Of a DNA stretch of 64,000 bases, positions 1-8,234 are shown piece after piece. The position numbers were made by a program, and so were the translations under genes. Origin of the DNA: Verrucomicrobiales bacterium. Its GTDB lineage: Bacteria; Verrucomicrobiota; Verrucomicrobiia; Limisphaerales; J093. Every line of letters begins with the position of its first letter. Position 1 is the stretch's first letter. The stretch spans positions 1 to 64,000 of the forward strand of contig JABTUJ010000040.1 in NCBI GenBank assembly GCA_015075445.1, given 5' to 3'. Below the pieces are notes generated by a model, which had not been told where the DNA came from, did not search any database, and worked only from the letters and a program-made list of their open reading frames with translations.

Positions 1-21
1 CCGCCGCCCCCACCCCACGAC

Positions 22-70
22 GCCTCCTCACGTCGGCGCCTACAGGGGGTATGCACGTCGGCGCCTACGG
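22..70. repeat. dispersed GTAGGCGCCGACGT repeat, two copies
   Basis: Two copies, on the minus strand, of a short intergenic repeat with core GTAGGCGCCGACGTGAGGAG. The same core recurs at about 5109-5197 and 16195-16323. Here it lies just beyond the stop codon of the amidohydrolase gene. Its function is unknown; the placement between genes suggests a REP-like family. Confidence 0.6.
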
Positions 71-94
71 AGGCTACAGACTCCGGCCGGGCGG

Positions 95-1594
95 TTATCC
101 CCGCGCGGCGGCCGTGGCCCAGGGCGCCTGCTTGAGAGCGGCTTCCTTCTCCGGCAGCTTGAATAGGCGCCGGGCGTTCTCGTGCATGATCGGGTCCACC
201 AGCCCCAGGGCTTCGTTCAGGCTGAGCCAGCCTTCCTCGACGAGTTCGGCCAGGGCCAGCGCGATCCCGCGGCGTGCCAGGGCGGCGTGGCCGACCACGG
301 GCTCGACGGGGATGTAGTCGCCGCCGAAGGTGAGGAGCTTGTTGGCGGGGGCGGTGACGAGGAACTTCTTGAGAAAATCCTTCGAGGCGATGGGATTGAT
401 GATCCAGGCCCAGCAGAGGTCCACGCAGGCATTCGCGTGCTGTTTGGCGGCGGCGATGATGTCTTCGTAGTAGGGATAGCAGATGTGCATGAAGACGAAC
501 GTCACCTGCGGGGCGAGCCGGCAGAGGTCAGTGGCCGAGCCGGGGTTGCGGGCGAGCCGGTGCAGGGGCATCGAGTTGTGTCCCGCGTAGTAGCCGGTGT
601 GGAGTTTCACGGGCAGCCCCGCCTTGCCGGCCTCGTCCACCGCCTGCCAGAAGAGGTGGTCCTCGAGCAGCCTGCGATCCTCGGCGGAGATGCGTTCCCG
701 GGCGAGGACGCGGCGGAAGACGGGCTCGGCCTGTTCGGGTGGGACACGCGCGTAGTCGATGTCGCGGCTGTACGCGTGCTGCGACTTGGCGGCGACGGCG
801 TAGCGGCCGTAGCGGTCGAACCACCAGGTGATGACGCGGTGCCAGTCGGCGAGGGACTGGACGTTGATGCCGGCAGGCTCGGCGTAGGTCTTGAAGTTCG
901 GGCCGGCGAACATGCCGACGATGCTGAGGTCCTGCATGAGGAGGGTGGGCAGGCCGGATTCCTTGAAGGGCTCGCCGGTGAGGCAGTTGACCTGACAGGA
1001 CTCGAGGTTGGCCACGCCGCGCAGGACGCGCTCGTAGAAGCCGGGGCGGCGCAGGCGCTCGTAACCCTCCTGCGCCTGGCGCACTGTGGCAGCGGAGAGG
1101 TCCACCACGCCATAGAGCTGTTCGAGGGCAATGCGCACCGCCTGGGCATAGCCGGTGTGCTTGACGGCCGGCCACCAGGGTTCGAGCAGCCGCCATTTCT
1201 CCGCGGGCTCGATCCCGGGCGAGAGGAAGCGCTTGAGGTCGGCGGCGGGCATACCAGCGGTGGCGAGGTCCGAGTCCAGGTAATGGCTGAAGAGGAGCGC
1301 GAAGTCATCGCACGGCACCCGGGGATGGGCAGTGCCTTGGAGCCGGTCGGTCTCCTCGATCAGATGTTCGTGGGTGTCGATGAAAGTCGTGGCCTGGACC
1401 TTGTCAAAGAGGGCGCGGCGGGCGGCAGCAGCGGACCGGGCGTTGCGCGGTCGGGGCGGCGTGGGGCGCGGCGGTGCCGCGGGGGGCGCGGAGTCGGCGG
1501 CGGCCGCGGACGAAGGGCCGAGCGCGGCGAGGGCGCCGGTGGCACCCAGGCCTTTGAGAAGGTCGCGGCGGGTGACGGGGAGGGAGGGTTTCAT
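95..1594 (-). CDS. Tat-exported amidohydrolase-superfamily protein
   Basis: Predicted exported metal-dependent hydrolase with an amidohydrolase_2/uronate-isomerase-like TIM barrel, 499 aa. The N-terminus is a Tat-type leader: twin arginines at residues 9-10 in TRRDLLKGLGATG, an Ala-rich core, then a Pro-rich linker to about residue 50. The mature part opens with the metal-binding HxH motif (D73-T-H75-E-H77). Later sections include KLHTGYYAGH and TFGGDY, which fit the histidine and acidic ligands of the barrel. It is the last gene of a minus-strand run bfn-holA-amidohydrolase, 51 bp after holA. The substrate cannot be told from sequence; family relatives include uronate isomerases, decarboxylases and lactonases. 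The fold is fairly secure, the reaction is not. Confidence 0.8.
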   Translation of the reverse strand: MKPSLPVTRRDLLKGLGATGALAALGPSSAAAADSAPPAAPPRPTPPRPRNARSAAAARRALFDKVQATTFIDTHEHLIEETDRLQGTAHPRVPCDDFALLFSHYLDSDLATAGMPAADLKRFLSPGIEPAEKWRLLEPWWPAVKHTGYAQAVRIALEQLYGVVDLSAATVRQAQEGYERLRRPGFYERVLRGVANLESCQVNCLTGEPFKESGLPTLLMQDLSIVGMFAGPNFKTYAEPAGINVQSLADWHRVITWWFDRYGRYAVAAKSQHAYSRDIDYARVPPEQAEPVFRRVLARERISAEDRRLLEDHLFWQAVDEAGKAGLPVKLHTGYYAGHNSMPLHRLARNPGSATDLCRLAPQVTFVFMHICYPYYEDIIAAAKQHANACVDLCWAWIINPIASKDFLKKFLVTAPANKLLTFGGDYIPVEPVVGHAALARRGIALALAELVEEGWLSLNEALGLVDPIMHENARRLFKLPEKEAALKQAPWATAAARG

Positions 1595-1645
1595 GGGTGG
1601 GAGCGGGCGGAGGTTGAGGCAGGGGATTGCTGGCAGGCCGTGGGC

Positions 1646-2803
1646 TCAGGGCCGGGCGGCGCGGCGGCCGCGCGGGGGGCCGATGATCTGGACGAGCGCC
1701 TGCTGCAGGACCAGGTCGTCGTCCAGGCCGCTGCCGACGAGGCGCTGGTTGCAGGCGAGGAGGGTTTCCATGGCGGCGACCAGTTCGGCGGCGGTGTAGT
1801 TCGCGGTTTGCGGGAGGGCCTTGGACACCACAAAGGGATGCATGGCGGCGGGGTTGTAGCGTTTGTCGGCGGGCAGGAGGTCGGCGGGCAGTCGGGCGAG
1901 CTGGCCTTTGAGGCGGGCGTACTCGGGGCGGGCGGGGAGCTGGCCGTTGCGCACGAGTTCCTGGAGCAGCAGGAGGGTGCGCATCTTGGAGATGAGCCCG
2001 TAGAGGAGGCCGACGTGACTCTTGTTGCGGTCCACCTTGAGCCGGATCTCCCACAGGTCGTCGTCGAGGGCGCGGAGGGCCCGGACGAGGTCGCGGTCGC
2101 CGAGCGCTTCGCCGAGACCGAAGGCCTGGGCGTGCTTGTTGGGAGCGACGAGGCGCGTAACGGCGTCGAGGGTGATGTCTGGGCGGTCCCCGACGAAGAG
2201 GGTGAGCTTCTCGACCTCGTTGCTCAACTGGCGGAGCTGCGGTCCGACGGCGGCCACCAGACGGCCGAGGGCGTCGGCGGTGATGCGTTTGCCGCGGGCG
2301 GCCACTTCCTGCTGCACGAACCGCTCGGCCTGTTCCGCCCAGTCCTTGTCCTCGAACGACAAGCCGGCGTATTCCTCGACCTGCCCCAGCGCGTCGAGAG
2401 TCTTGAAGAAGGTCCGGCGCTTGTCGACTTTTCCGGCGCTGAGCAGGAGCTGGACGCCCTCCCAGCGAAAGGCCTTCAGTTCCCCGGCGAGATCGGTGAG
2501 GTGGGCGGTCACCGCGGCGGTGCTGGCGGTGCGTTCGTCGCCGAGGAAGGTGCAGCTCTGGAACCAGATGACCTTGCGCGAGCCGAAGAAGGGGAGGGTC
2601 TGGAGGGCTTCGCGGAGTTTGGCCAGGGCGCGCAGGGCCTGGTCGCTGTTGGCGGCCGCGGCGTCGATGATCTCGTGGTCCATGCCGCCCGCCTGCTCGC
2701 ACCATTGACGGTAGAGCTGGCGGGCCCGCTGCTGCACCGCGAAGTCATCGTCGCCGCAGACGAGCACCAGCGGGGCGGCAGGATTCCGGGCGGCAGGAGG
2801 CAC
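1646..2803 (-). CDS. holA: DNA polymerase III subunit delta
   Basis: Delta subunit of the clamp-loader complex, which opens the sliding clamp during replication. The 385 aa length is close to the usual 330-390 aa. The N-terminal AAA+-like domain starts PLVLVCGDDDF, the characteristic HolA opening, where a degenerate nucleotide site replaces the P-loop. The middle contains ELKAFRWEGVQLLLSAGK and the helical lid with AEQAERFVQQEV. The C-terminal collar domain includes LRALDDDLWEIRLKVDRNKSHVG. It lies 26 bp downstream of the bifunctional-nuclease gene on the same strand. The delta-prime partner is at 11468 on the other strand, so the two clamp-loader genes are unlinked transcriptionally. Confidence 0.9.
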   Translation of the reverse strand: MPPAARNPAAPLVLVCGDDDFAVQQRARQLYRQWCEQAGGMDHEIIDAAAANSDQALRALAKLREALQTLPFFGSRKVIWFQSCTFLGDERTASTAAVTAHLTDLAGELKAFRWEGVQLLLSAGKVDKRRTFFKTLDALGQVEEYAGLSFEDKDWAEQAERFVQQEVAARGKRITADALGRLVAAVGPQLRQLSNEVEKLTLFVGDRPDITLDAVTRLVAPNKHAQAFGLGEALGDRDLVRALRALDDDLWEIRLKVDRNKSHVGLLYGLISKMRTLLLLQELVRNGQLPARPEYARLKGQLARLPADLLPADKRYNPAAMHPFVVSKALPQTANYTAAELVAAMETLLACNQRLVGSGLDDDLVLQQALVQIIGPPRGRRAARP

Positions 2804-2829
2804 GGGGGAAGCGGGCCGGACGACGCCGT

Positions 2830-3288
2830 TCAGGTGGATTCGGTGTCGTCGTTGTTCTCGTTCATTTTGGCCAGCATCTCGGACATGTCCTCGACCTGGT
2901 CAAAGAGACGGCGGGCGACGTAGATGGGGCGCTTGCGGGCGGTGGCCAGGGCGAGGCAGTCGCTCGGACGGGCGTCGACCTCGACGATCTTCTTCCCGAG
3001 CTCGTTTTCCTGCTTGAGGATCAGGCGGGCGAAGTAGGTCGAGTTGCGGAGCTCGGTGATGACGACGCGTTCGATCGTGATCCCGAAACCCTCGAAGATG
3101 AGCGCGATGAGGTCGTGGGTGAGCGGCCGTTCCTTCGGGGCGTCGCGCAGGAACATGCTGATCACCATGCCCATGTTGTTCTCGACCTGGATCACGAACA
3201 CTTTCTCGTCGTTGCCCACGAAAATCGCGCAGCCGGTGGGGGCCGGCAGGATGCCGCGAATGTCCACTGGCACGACGTCATTCTTCAT
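2830..3288 (-). CDS. bifunctional nuclease (BFN/DUF151) domain protein
   Basis: Small single-domain protein of 152 aa in the BFN (DUF151) family. Plant and bacterial members have been reported to act as nucleases, but the role in this organism is unknown. The domain runs from about residue 5 to 135. It contains IFVGNDEKVFVIQVE, the RPLTHDLI segment and the typical VDARPSDCLALA motif near residues 104-115. A short acidic tail (NENNDDTEST) follows. It is the first gene of the minus-strand run with holA. A single copy of the GGGGTCAAACATTG repeat sits about 50 bp upstream of its start. Confidence 0.85.
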   Translation of the reverse strand: MKNDVVPVDIRGILPAPTGCAIFVGNDEKVFVIQVENNMGMVISMFLRDAPKERPLTHDLIALIFEGFGITIERVVITELRNSTYFARLILKQENELGKKIVEVDARPSDCLALATARKRPIYVARRLFDQVEDMSEMLAKMNENNDDTEST

Positions 3289-3340
3289 GGGGGGAAACTA
3301 GGAGCGCGGACGGGAAAAGACAAGCCTCGGTCCCGAAGCC

Positions 3341-3370
3341 AATGGGGTCAAACATTGACATTTGACAATT
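3341..3370 (+). repeat. 30-bp dispersed repeat, single copy
   Basis: Single copy of a repeat with core GGGGTCAAACATTGACATTT, followed by GACAATT. The same 30-bp unit occurs at 30908, 31031, 34706, 34930 and, with one or two changes, 41615. This copy is unpaired and lies upstream of the BFN gene. The GGGGTCA core is shared with the repeats flanking the RAYT transposase gene near 26.1-27.4 kb. Confidence 0.85.
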
Positions 3371-3429
3371 AGCGCTCGGGGAAGCGGCCTGCTCCTTTCG
3401 GACCTGCTGAGGGGTCCTGAACCGGGGAG

Positions 3430-3574
3430 GTGCAGGCTGGAAGCCCGCACCACAAGTTCAGAGGAGGGTGCAGGCTGGAAGCCCGCACCACAGGTTCAGA
3501 GGAGGGTGCAGGCTGGAAGCCCGCACCACAGGTTCAGAGGAGGGTGCAGGCTGGAAGCCCGCACCACAGGTTCA
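3430..3574 (+). repeat. 38-bp tandem repeat, about 3.8 copies
   Basis: Four consecutive 38-bp units starting at 3430, 3468, 3506 and 3544, nearly identical; the first has AAG where the others have AGG. Each unit holds a near-palindrome, GGTGCAGGC-TGGAA-GCCCGCACC, that can form a stem-loop. The units are directly adjacent with no unique spacers, so this is not a CRISPR. A single dispersed copy of the hairpin is at 36764. The array lies just downstream of the mntR stop codon. Confidence 0.95.
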
Positions 3575-3603
3575 CCGGACAGGGGGGCGGGCGGGCGGGG
3601 GCA

Positions 3604-4056
3604 TCAGCCCTTGCGCAGCGCTTTCTCGAATGCGGCGAGGGTCTCCGGGCTGACGTGGTGCTCGATGCCTTCCGCATCCCTCTGCGCCACCGGTTCGGGG
3701 ATGCCGAGGGAACGGAGGAACTCGACGACGGTCTGGTGACGATTCTTGCACTGGGTCGCCAGTTCGAGGCCGGTGGGGGTGAGGAAGATGGCGCGGTACG
3801 GTTGCGACGTCACGTAGCCGGCTTCCTGCAGCCGGCGGATGGTGCGATTGACGGTGACATGCGTCACGCCCAACCGCCTGGCCAGATCCACGACGCGCGC
3901 TTCGCCGGTCTCCGCCATCAGATCGGCGATCGCCTCCACGTAATCCTCGGCGGTCTCGTGCGCGTGTTCCTGGCGCGTTTGGGTCAGATGGTCTGCCTGG
4001 GAGGTTCCGCCGCCGCCGCGCGTGTGTCGTGCTGTCGGTTTCATGGTTGCCGCCAT
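3604..4056 (-). CDS. mntR: MntR/DtxR-family metal-responsive regulator
   Basis: Manganese-type transcriptional repressor of the DtxR/MntR family, 150 aa. The N-terminal winged helix (about residues 35-95) includes ETAEDYVEAIADL and the recognition-helix region LARRLGVTHVTVNRTIRRLQ, then the wing EAGYVTSQPYRAIFLTPTG. The dimerisation and metal-binding part has CKNRHQTVVEFLRSLGI and GIEHHVSPETL, whose Cys, His and Glu residues sit where MntR ligands are found. The protein lacks an SH3-like third domain, as expected for MntR rather than DtxR. It is transcribed divergently from an outer-membrane-protein gene with a 106-bp gap that holds an inverted repeat. The start could also be the ATG four codons downstream. 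Confidence 0.85.
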   Translation of the reverse strand: MAATMKPTARHTRGGGGTSQADHLTQTRQEHAHETAEDYVEAIADLMAETGEARVVDLARRLGVTHVTVNRTIRRLQEAGYVTSQPYRAIFLTPTGLELATQCKNRHQTVVEFLRSLGIPEPVAQRDAEGIEHHVSPETLAAFEKALRKG

Positions 4057-4114
4057 CGGATTTCGGGCCGAGGCAAGCTGATCAAAGAGCCGGTTGACCG
4101 TCGAGAAGACAGAT

Positions 4115-4130
4115 TGTAGTCTGAGCTACA
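4115..4130. promoter_or_regulatory. inverted repeat, possible MntR operator
   Basis: Perfect inverted repeat TGTAG-TCTGAG-CTACA in the gap between mntR and the divergent outer-membrane-protein gene, about 33 bp before that gene's likely start. DtxR/MntR proteins bind inverted repeats of about this size near their own and target promoters. Assigning this one to MntR is inference from position and symmetry only. Confidence 0.4.
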
Positions 4131-4162
4131 TGTTATTCTCAACATCACAATCAATCATCTCT

Positions 4163-5071
4163 ATGACCCCCGGCCGCCGCGCGTCCTCCGTCCGGCGGCG
4201 CGTCCTGGCCGTCACGGCGGCCGGCGCCTTCGCCTCCCACGCGCCCAGCGCCGCCCAGGACACGACCCGCTCAGACGACGCCCGGCCGGAGGCGTCGCGT
4301 CACCACCTCTTCCATCCCACGCCGCGCCCGTGGCTGCGCGCGCTCAGCGCCGACCGGCCCGATCAGACCGAGTCGCCCTACACGGTGGATCCCGGGCGTT
4401 TCCAGGTGGAGATGGATCTCGTCAAGGCGGTGTGGGACTCCGACAGGTCCGGCGGCGACGAGGTGCGCACGACGGGTTGGGGGACGTCGTTGAACCTGAA
4501 GGCGGGACTGTTGGATCGCGTGGACCTCCAGTTCGTGCTTGACCCCTATGTGAGCGAGCGTGTCGAGAGGCGCTCGACCGGCGCGGTGACCGAGGCTTCG
4601 GGCCTGGGGGACTTGCAGACGCGGCTCAAGATCAATCTGTGGGGGAATGACGGTGGGAGGACGGCGTTTGCGGTCATGCCGTTCGTCAAATGGCCGCTCT
4701 CTGCGTCGGGCCTGCGCAATGGCGAGACCGAGGGCGGCCTGATTCTGCCGTTCAGTGTGGAACTGCCGGCAGGCTGGGGGATGGGCATGATGACGGAGGT
4801 CGGCTTTGTCAGCTATGGGACCGACGGCCACCACCCGGAGTATTTCAACACCCTGACCTTCGGCCACGATCTGGTCGGGGAGCTAGCGGGCTACGTGGAA
4901 TTCGCGGCGTTGGTCGCCCCGAAGAGCGGGGCGGAGTGGCAGGGGCAGTTGGGCGTGGGCTTCACGTACGGTCTGGGCGCGAACACCCAACTGGATCTCG
5001 GCTGCAACTTCGGGGTCACCGAGTCCGCGCCGGACTTCAACCCGTTCCTCGGTGTGACTTTCCGGTTCTAG
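4163..5071 (+). CDS. outer-membrane beta-barrel protein, MetA-pathway-like transporter
   Basis: Predicted outer-membrane barrel similar in style to the Phenol_MetA_deg transporter family. I chose ATG 4163 (302 aa) because the longer reading from 4094 runs through the probable regulatory inverted repeat. An Arg-rich start and hydrophobic AVTAAGAFASHAPSAA form a signal peptide ending near residue 30. The mature protein starts with a DRPDQTESPYTVDPGRFQVE segment and has alternating amphipathic strands with Gly-rich turns. It ends in a C-terminal aromatic strand GVTFRF, the usual signal for barrel assembly. It is divergent from mntR, so a role in metal handling is possible but unproven. Confidence 0.65.
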   Translation: MTPGRRASSVRRRVLAVTAAGAFASHAPSAAQDTTRSDDARPEASRHHLFHPTPRPWLRALSADRPDQTESPYTVDPGRFQVEMDLVKAVWDSDRSGGDEVRTTGWGTSLNLKAGLLDRVDLQFVLDPYVSERVERRSTGAVTEASGLGDLQTRLKINLWGNDGGRTAFAVMPFVKWPLSASGLRNGETEGGLILPFSVELPAGWGMGMMTEVGFVSYGTDGHHPEYFNTLTFGHDLVGELAGYVEFAALVAPKSGAEWQGQLGVGFTYGLGANTQLDLGCNFGVTESAPDFNPFLGVTFRF

Positions 5072-5242
5072 CGTGAGTCTCGTGACCTCGACTCCTACCG
5101 CTCCCTCCGTAGGCGCCGACGTGAGGAGGCTCAGACTGGCGTGAGTCTCGTCACCTCGACTCCTACCGTCCCACGGTAGGCGCCGACGTGAGGAGGCTCA
5201 GCCTGGCGTGAGTCTCGTGACCTCGACTCCTACGGTCGGGCG
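5072..5242 (+). repeat. 67-68-bp tandem repeat with GTAGGCGCCGACGT core
   Basis: Two full units and one partial of a repeat starting at 5072, 5140 and 5207, each beginning CGTGAGTCTCGTGACCTCGA. The unit includes the GTAGGCGCCGACGTGAGGAG core also seen at the window start and near 16.2 kb. It begins one base after the stop codon of the outer-membrane-protein gene. The rest of the gap up to the MFS gene at 5378 shows nothing I can name. Confidence 0.9.
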
Positions 5243-5377
5243 CGGCTTCGTGCCGAGTCGGAAAGATCCGGGTCAAGAAGGGGATTGCTGGAGACCTTGA
5301 CACGGCGTTTGCGGGTCGCGGACACTGCGCGCCATTACACCGTGATCAGCGAACCAGCATTCTGACCCGAGCCGCGC

Positions 5378-6715
5378 ATGGGACCTGTCTCCTCTTCCTC
5401 ACCGTCGGCGATGTCCGACAAGGGCATTCTGGCCGGCGTGACCGCCTACCACTGGCTGGTCGTGATCATCGCGTCCGCCGGCTGGCTGTTCGACTGCATG
5501 GATCAGCGGCTGTTCATCCTGTGCCGCGAGGCGGCGCTGACCGAGCTCATGGGGAGCGAGACGGCACGGGCGACGGTCAAGAAGTTCGGCGGGTACGCGA
5601 CGACGGTCATGATGCTGGGCTGGGCCACGGGCGGCATCATTTTCGGGATCATGAGCGACCGGGCGGGGCGGGTGAAGACGATGATCGCCACCCTGCTGGT
5701 GTATTCGGGCTTCACGGGCTTGTCCGGCTGTGCGCAGGGCTGGGGTGATTTCATCGCGTACCGCTTTCTGGTGGGGCTCGGAGTGGGGGGGATGTTTGGA
5801 GCGGCCACCACGCTGGTGGCGGAGAGTGTGCCGGGGAGCTTCCGGGCGGTGGCGCTGGGGTCGCTGCAGGCGTTGTCGGCCACGGGCAACATCACGGGAT
5901 CGCTGATCAGCTATCTGATTCCGCCGGGCCAGGCGGAGTTCCTCTTCGGCTTCTCCGGCTGGCGCGTGTTGTTTTTCGTGGGGATTCTGCCGTCGCTCCT
6001 GGTGATCCCGATGATTGTCGTCCTGAAGGAACCGGAGCCGTGGAAGCGGGCGCGGGAGGCAGCGCGGTCCGGCGTGCCTGGGAAGCAGGCGGGTTCGCTG
6101 GTCGAGTTGTTGAGTCACCCGGTGTGGCGGCGTCACGCGATTGTGGGCCTGCTGATTGGGCTGTCCGGCATGGCGGGGTTGTGGGGCATCGCGTTCTTCT
6201 CGCCGGAGCTGATCTCGACGGCGCTGGCCAACGAGGCGGCGGCGGAAGTAGACCGCGTGAAGAGTGTGGGGACGGCGCTGCAGGATGTGGGGGCGTTTCT
6301 GGGCATGGTCGCGTTCACGTTTGTGGCGTCCCGGCTATCGCGTCGGCTGGCCTTTCTGGGCTCGCTGCTGTTCTGCTGGGTGGTGGTGTCGTACGTGTTC
6401 TTCTCGCTGCATTCGAAGACGGACGCCTACTGGATGTTGCCGCTGATGGGGTTTGCGACGCTGTCGGTGTTCGCGGGGTACTCGATCTACTTTCCCGAAC
6501 TGTTCCCGACACGGCTGCGGGGGACGGGGGTGGGCTTCTGCTACAACACAGTGCGCTATGTTGCGGCGCCGGTGCCGGCGCTGCTGGGCCATCTGGCGGA
6601 TTGGATGGGCTCGTTCCGGTATGCGGCCATTGCCATGGCGAGCGTGTATTTGATCGGGGTGGTGGCGTTGATCTGGGCGCCGGAGACCAAAGACAAGCCG
6701 CTGCCGGAGGATTGA
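5378..6715 (+). CDS. MFS transporter
   Basis: Major facilitator superfamily permease, 445 aa, with about 12 predicted membrane helices. It is of the sugar/aromatic-acid transporter type. Helix 1 contains GWLFDCMDQRLF. The conserved loop 2-3 signature appears as GIMSDRAGRVKT, and helix 4 as RFLVGLGVGGMFGAATTLVAE. The second half has FPELFPTRLRGTGVGFCYN and ends with APETKDKPLPED. Substrate unknown. It faces a convergent paralogue (6782-8169) of the same architecture, 66 bp away, suggesting an old inverted duplication. An alternative start is ATG 5411. Confidence 0.85.
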   Translation: MGPVSSSSPSAMSDKGILAGVTAYHWLVVIIASAGWLFDCMDQRLFILCREAALTELMGSETARATVKKFGGYATTVMMLGWATGGIIFGIMSDRAGRVKTMIATLLVYSGFTGLSGCAQGWGDFIAYRFLVGLGVGGMFGAATTLVAESVPGSFRAVALGSLQALSATGNITGSLISYLIPPGQAEFLFGFSGWRVLFFVGILPSLLVIPMIVVLKEPEPWKRAREAARSGVPGKQAGSLVELLSHPVWRRHAIVGLLIGLSGMAGLWGIAFFSPELISTALANEAAAEVDRVKSVGTALQDVGAFLGMVAFTFVASRLSRRLAFLGSLLFCWVVVSYVFFSLHSKTDAYWMLPLMGFATLSVFAGYSIYFPELFPTRLRGTGVGFCYNTVRYVAAPVPALLGHLADWMGSFRYAAIAMASVYLIGVVALIWAPETKDKPLPED

Positions 6716-6781
6716 AGCGCGAAACACGCGGAACGCGCGAAAAAGGCGACCGGAATCGGGTTCCCGAGGCTCGGCGTGGTC

Positions 6782-8169
6782 TCAGTCTTCCGGCAGGCCC
6801 TTGCCCTTGGTTTCCGGGGCGAAGGGCAGGGCGGCCAGGCCGATGAGAAACACGGCGCACAGGGAGATGCCGGCGTAGCGCAAGGGGAGGAGTCCGGGCA
6901 GGTGCCCGAACACCTTGCTGGTCAGCAAGCCCAGCGTGAGCGGTCCCGCGGCGGCCACAAAGCGGCCCACGTTGTAGCAGAATGAAACGCCGGTGCTCCG
7001 CAAGCGTGTGGGGAACAGTTCGGGGAAGTAGATGGCGTAGCCGGCGAACAGCCCGAACTGGCCGAACGCCATGAGGGGGACCAGCCAGAACAAGTCGCTC
7101 TGTTGCCGGATCAACGCGAAACCCAAGGCGGTGCAGATCAGGGCCAGGACGAACGCGAGGCCGAAGGACGGGCGCCGGCCGATCCGCTCGTTGAGGATGC
7201 TGAACGTCCACATCCCGGCAAAGGCGCCGACGTTGATCATGATGCTGGCGATGCCGGCCCAGAGGTTCAGCTTGCCCGCCACGACCGCTGGCGCCAGCCC
7301 CTGCGCTTCAAACGTCTGCCGCAGCACCGCCCGAATCAGGTCGATGCTGAAGAACAGGATGCCCCACAGCCCCACCACGCCGGCAAACGCCAGTAGAAAG
7401 CCGATCAACGCGTGCCGGCGCCAGCGTGGATGGCCGAACAGCTCCGCGTAGGACCCAGCGCGGTGCGGCTTCGCAGCCGGCGTCGCCATGGCCTGTTGCC
7501 AGCGTTCAGGTTCCTTGAGTCGTCGCCGGATGAACACCACCAGGAAGGGCCGGAGGGCGCCGATCAGAACATCACGCGCCAGGCATCCCACGTCCCCAGG
7601 TGACCGGCCTGCTCGAGCCAGCCCATGCTCATGCTGATCAACGCCGCGGTGACGTTCCCCACCGTCGAGAGCGTCTGCAGCAGTCCCAGCGCGTAAGGCC
7701 GCGCCGGTCGGGCATCGTCTCCGCCACTAACGCCACCCCACCGCCCATTCGCCCCCACCCCCAGCCCGGTCAGGAAGCGGTAGAAGGCAAAATCCCAGAA
7801 CCCCACCGAGGCCGCGCTGAGCCCCGTGCAAATCGAGTAGATCAGGATCGTGATCAGCATCGTCTTGGCCCGCCCGATCCGGTCACCGAGGATGCCGAAA
7901 CCCAGCCCGCCGGCGGCCCAACCCACGAGGAAGATGGCCGTCGCGTAGCCGCCGTACTCCGTCACGACGCGCATGTCGGCAGTCCCCAGCAAGTCCTTCA
8001 TCGCCGGGACGCGGGCGATGTTGAAGAGCTGTTGGTCCAGGCAGTCGAAGAGCCACCCCAGGGCGGCGACGACCAGGACGAACCAATGATAGCGGTTGAG
8101 GGAACGCCACCACGCGGGGTGACGCGAGGTATCCGGCGACGCCGGGCGGTTCGCAGGCGACATGTTCAA
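6782..8169 (-). pseudogene. MFS transporter, frame-broken (probable base-calling deletions)
   Basis: Second MFS permease, paralogous to the one at 5378. The N-terminal part reads from 8169 and contains YHWFVLVVAALGWLFDCLDQ. It stops at a TGA near 7570, and the C-terminal part resumes in another frame to 6782, ending APETKGKGLPED. Adding one C in the TTCTGATCGG stretch near 7570 joins the two parts as WRVMFLIGAL. Three further apparent one-base G losses at about 7710-7770 scramble GLGVGANGRWGGVSGGDDARP; restoring them gives GGEWAVGVALVAETMPDRARP, the normal helix-4 sequence. Four losses in G/C runs with no other damage suggest sequencing error or a very recent pseudogene. Confidence 0.8.
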
Positions 8170-8234
8170 GCCCGCCAGCGTAGCCGGGACCGGGCCTGAG
8201 TCAAAAAAGCGGCGCCGGCCGCGCCGGCGTCGGC

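Noticed and set aside
182-2923. 913-codon plus-strand open frame
   Set aside because: It lies antisense to the amidohydrolase, holA and BFN genes, which have clear motifs. Long antisense frames are common at this GC content.
3430-3574. CRISPR array
   Set aside because: The 38-bp units are directly adjacent with no unique spacers and there are no cas genes.
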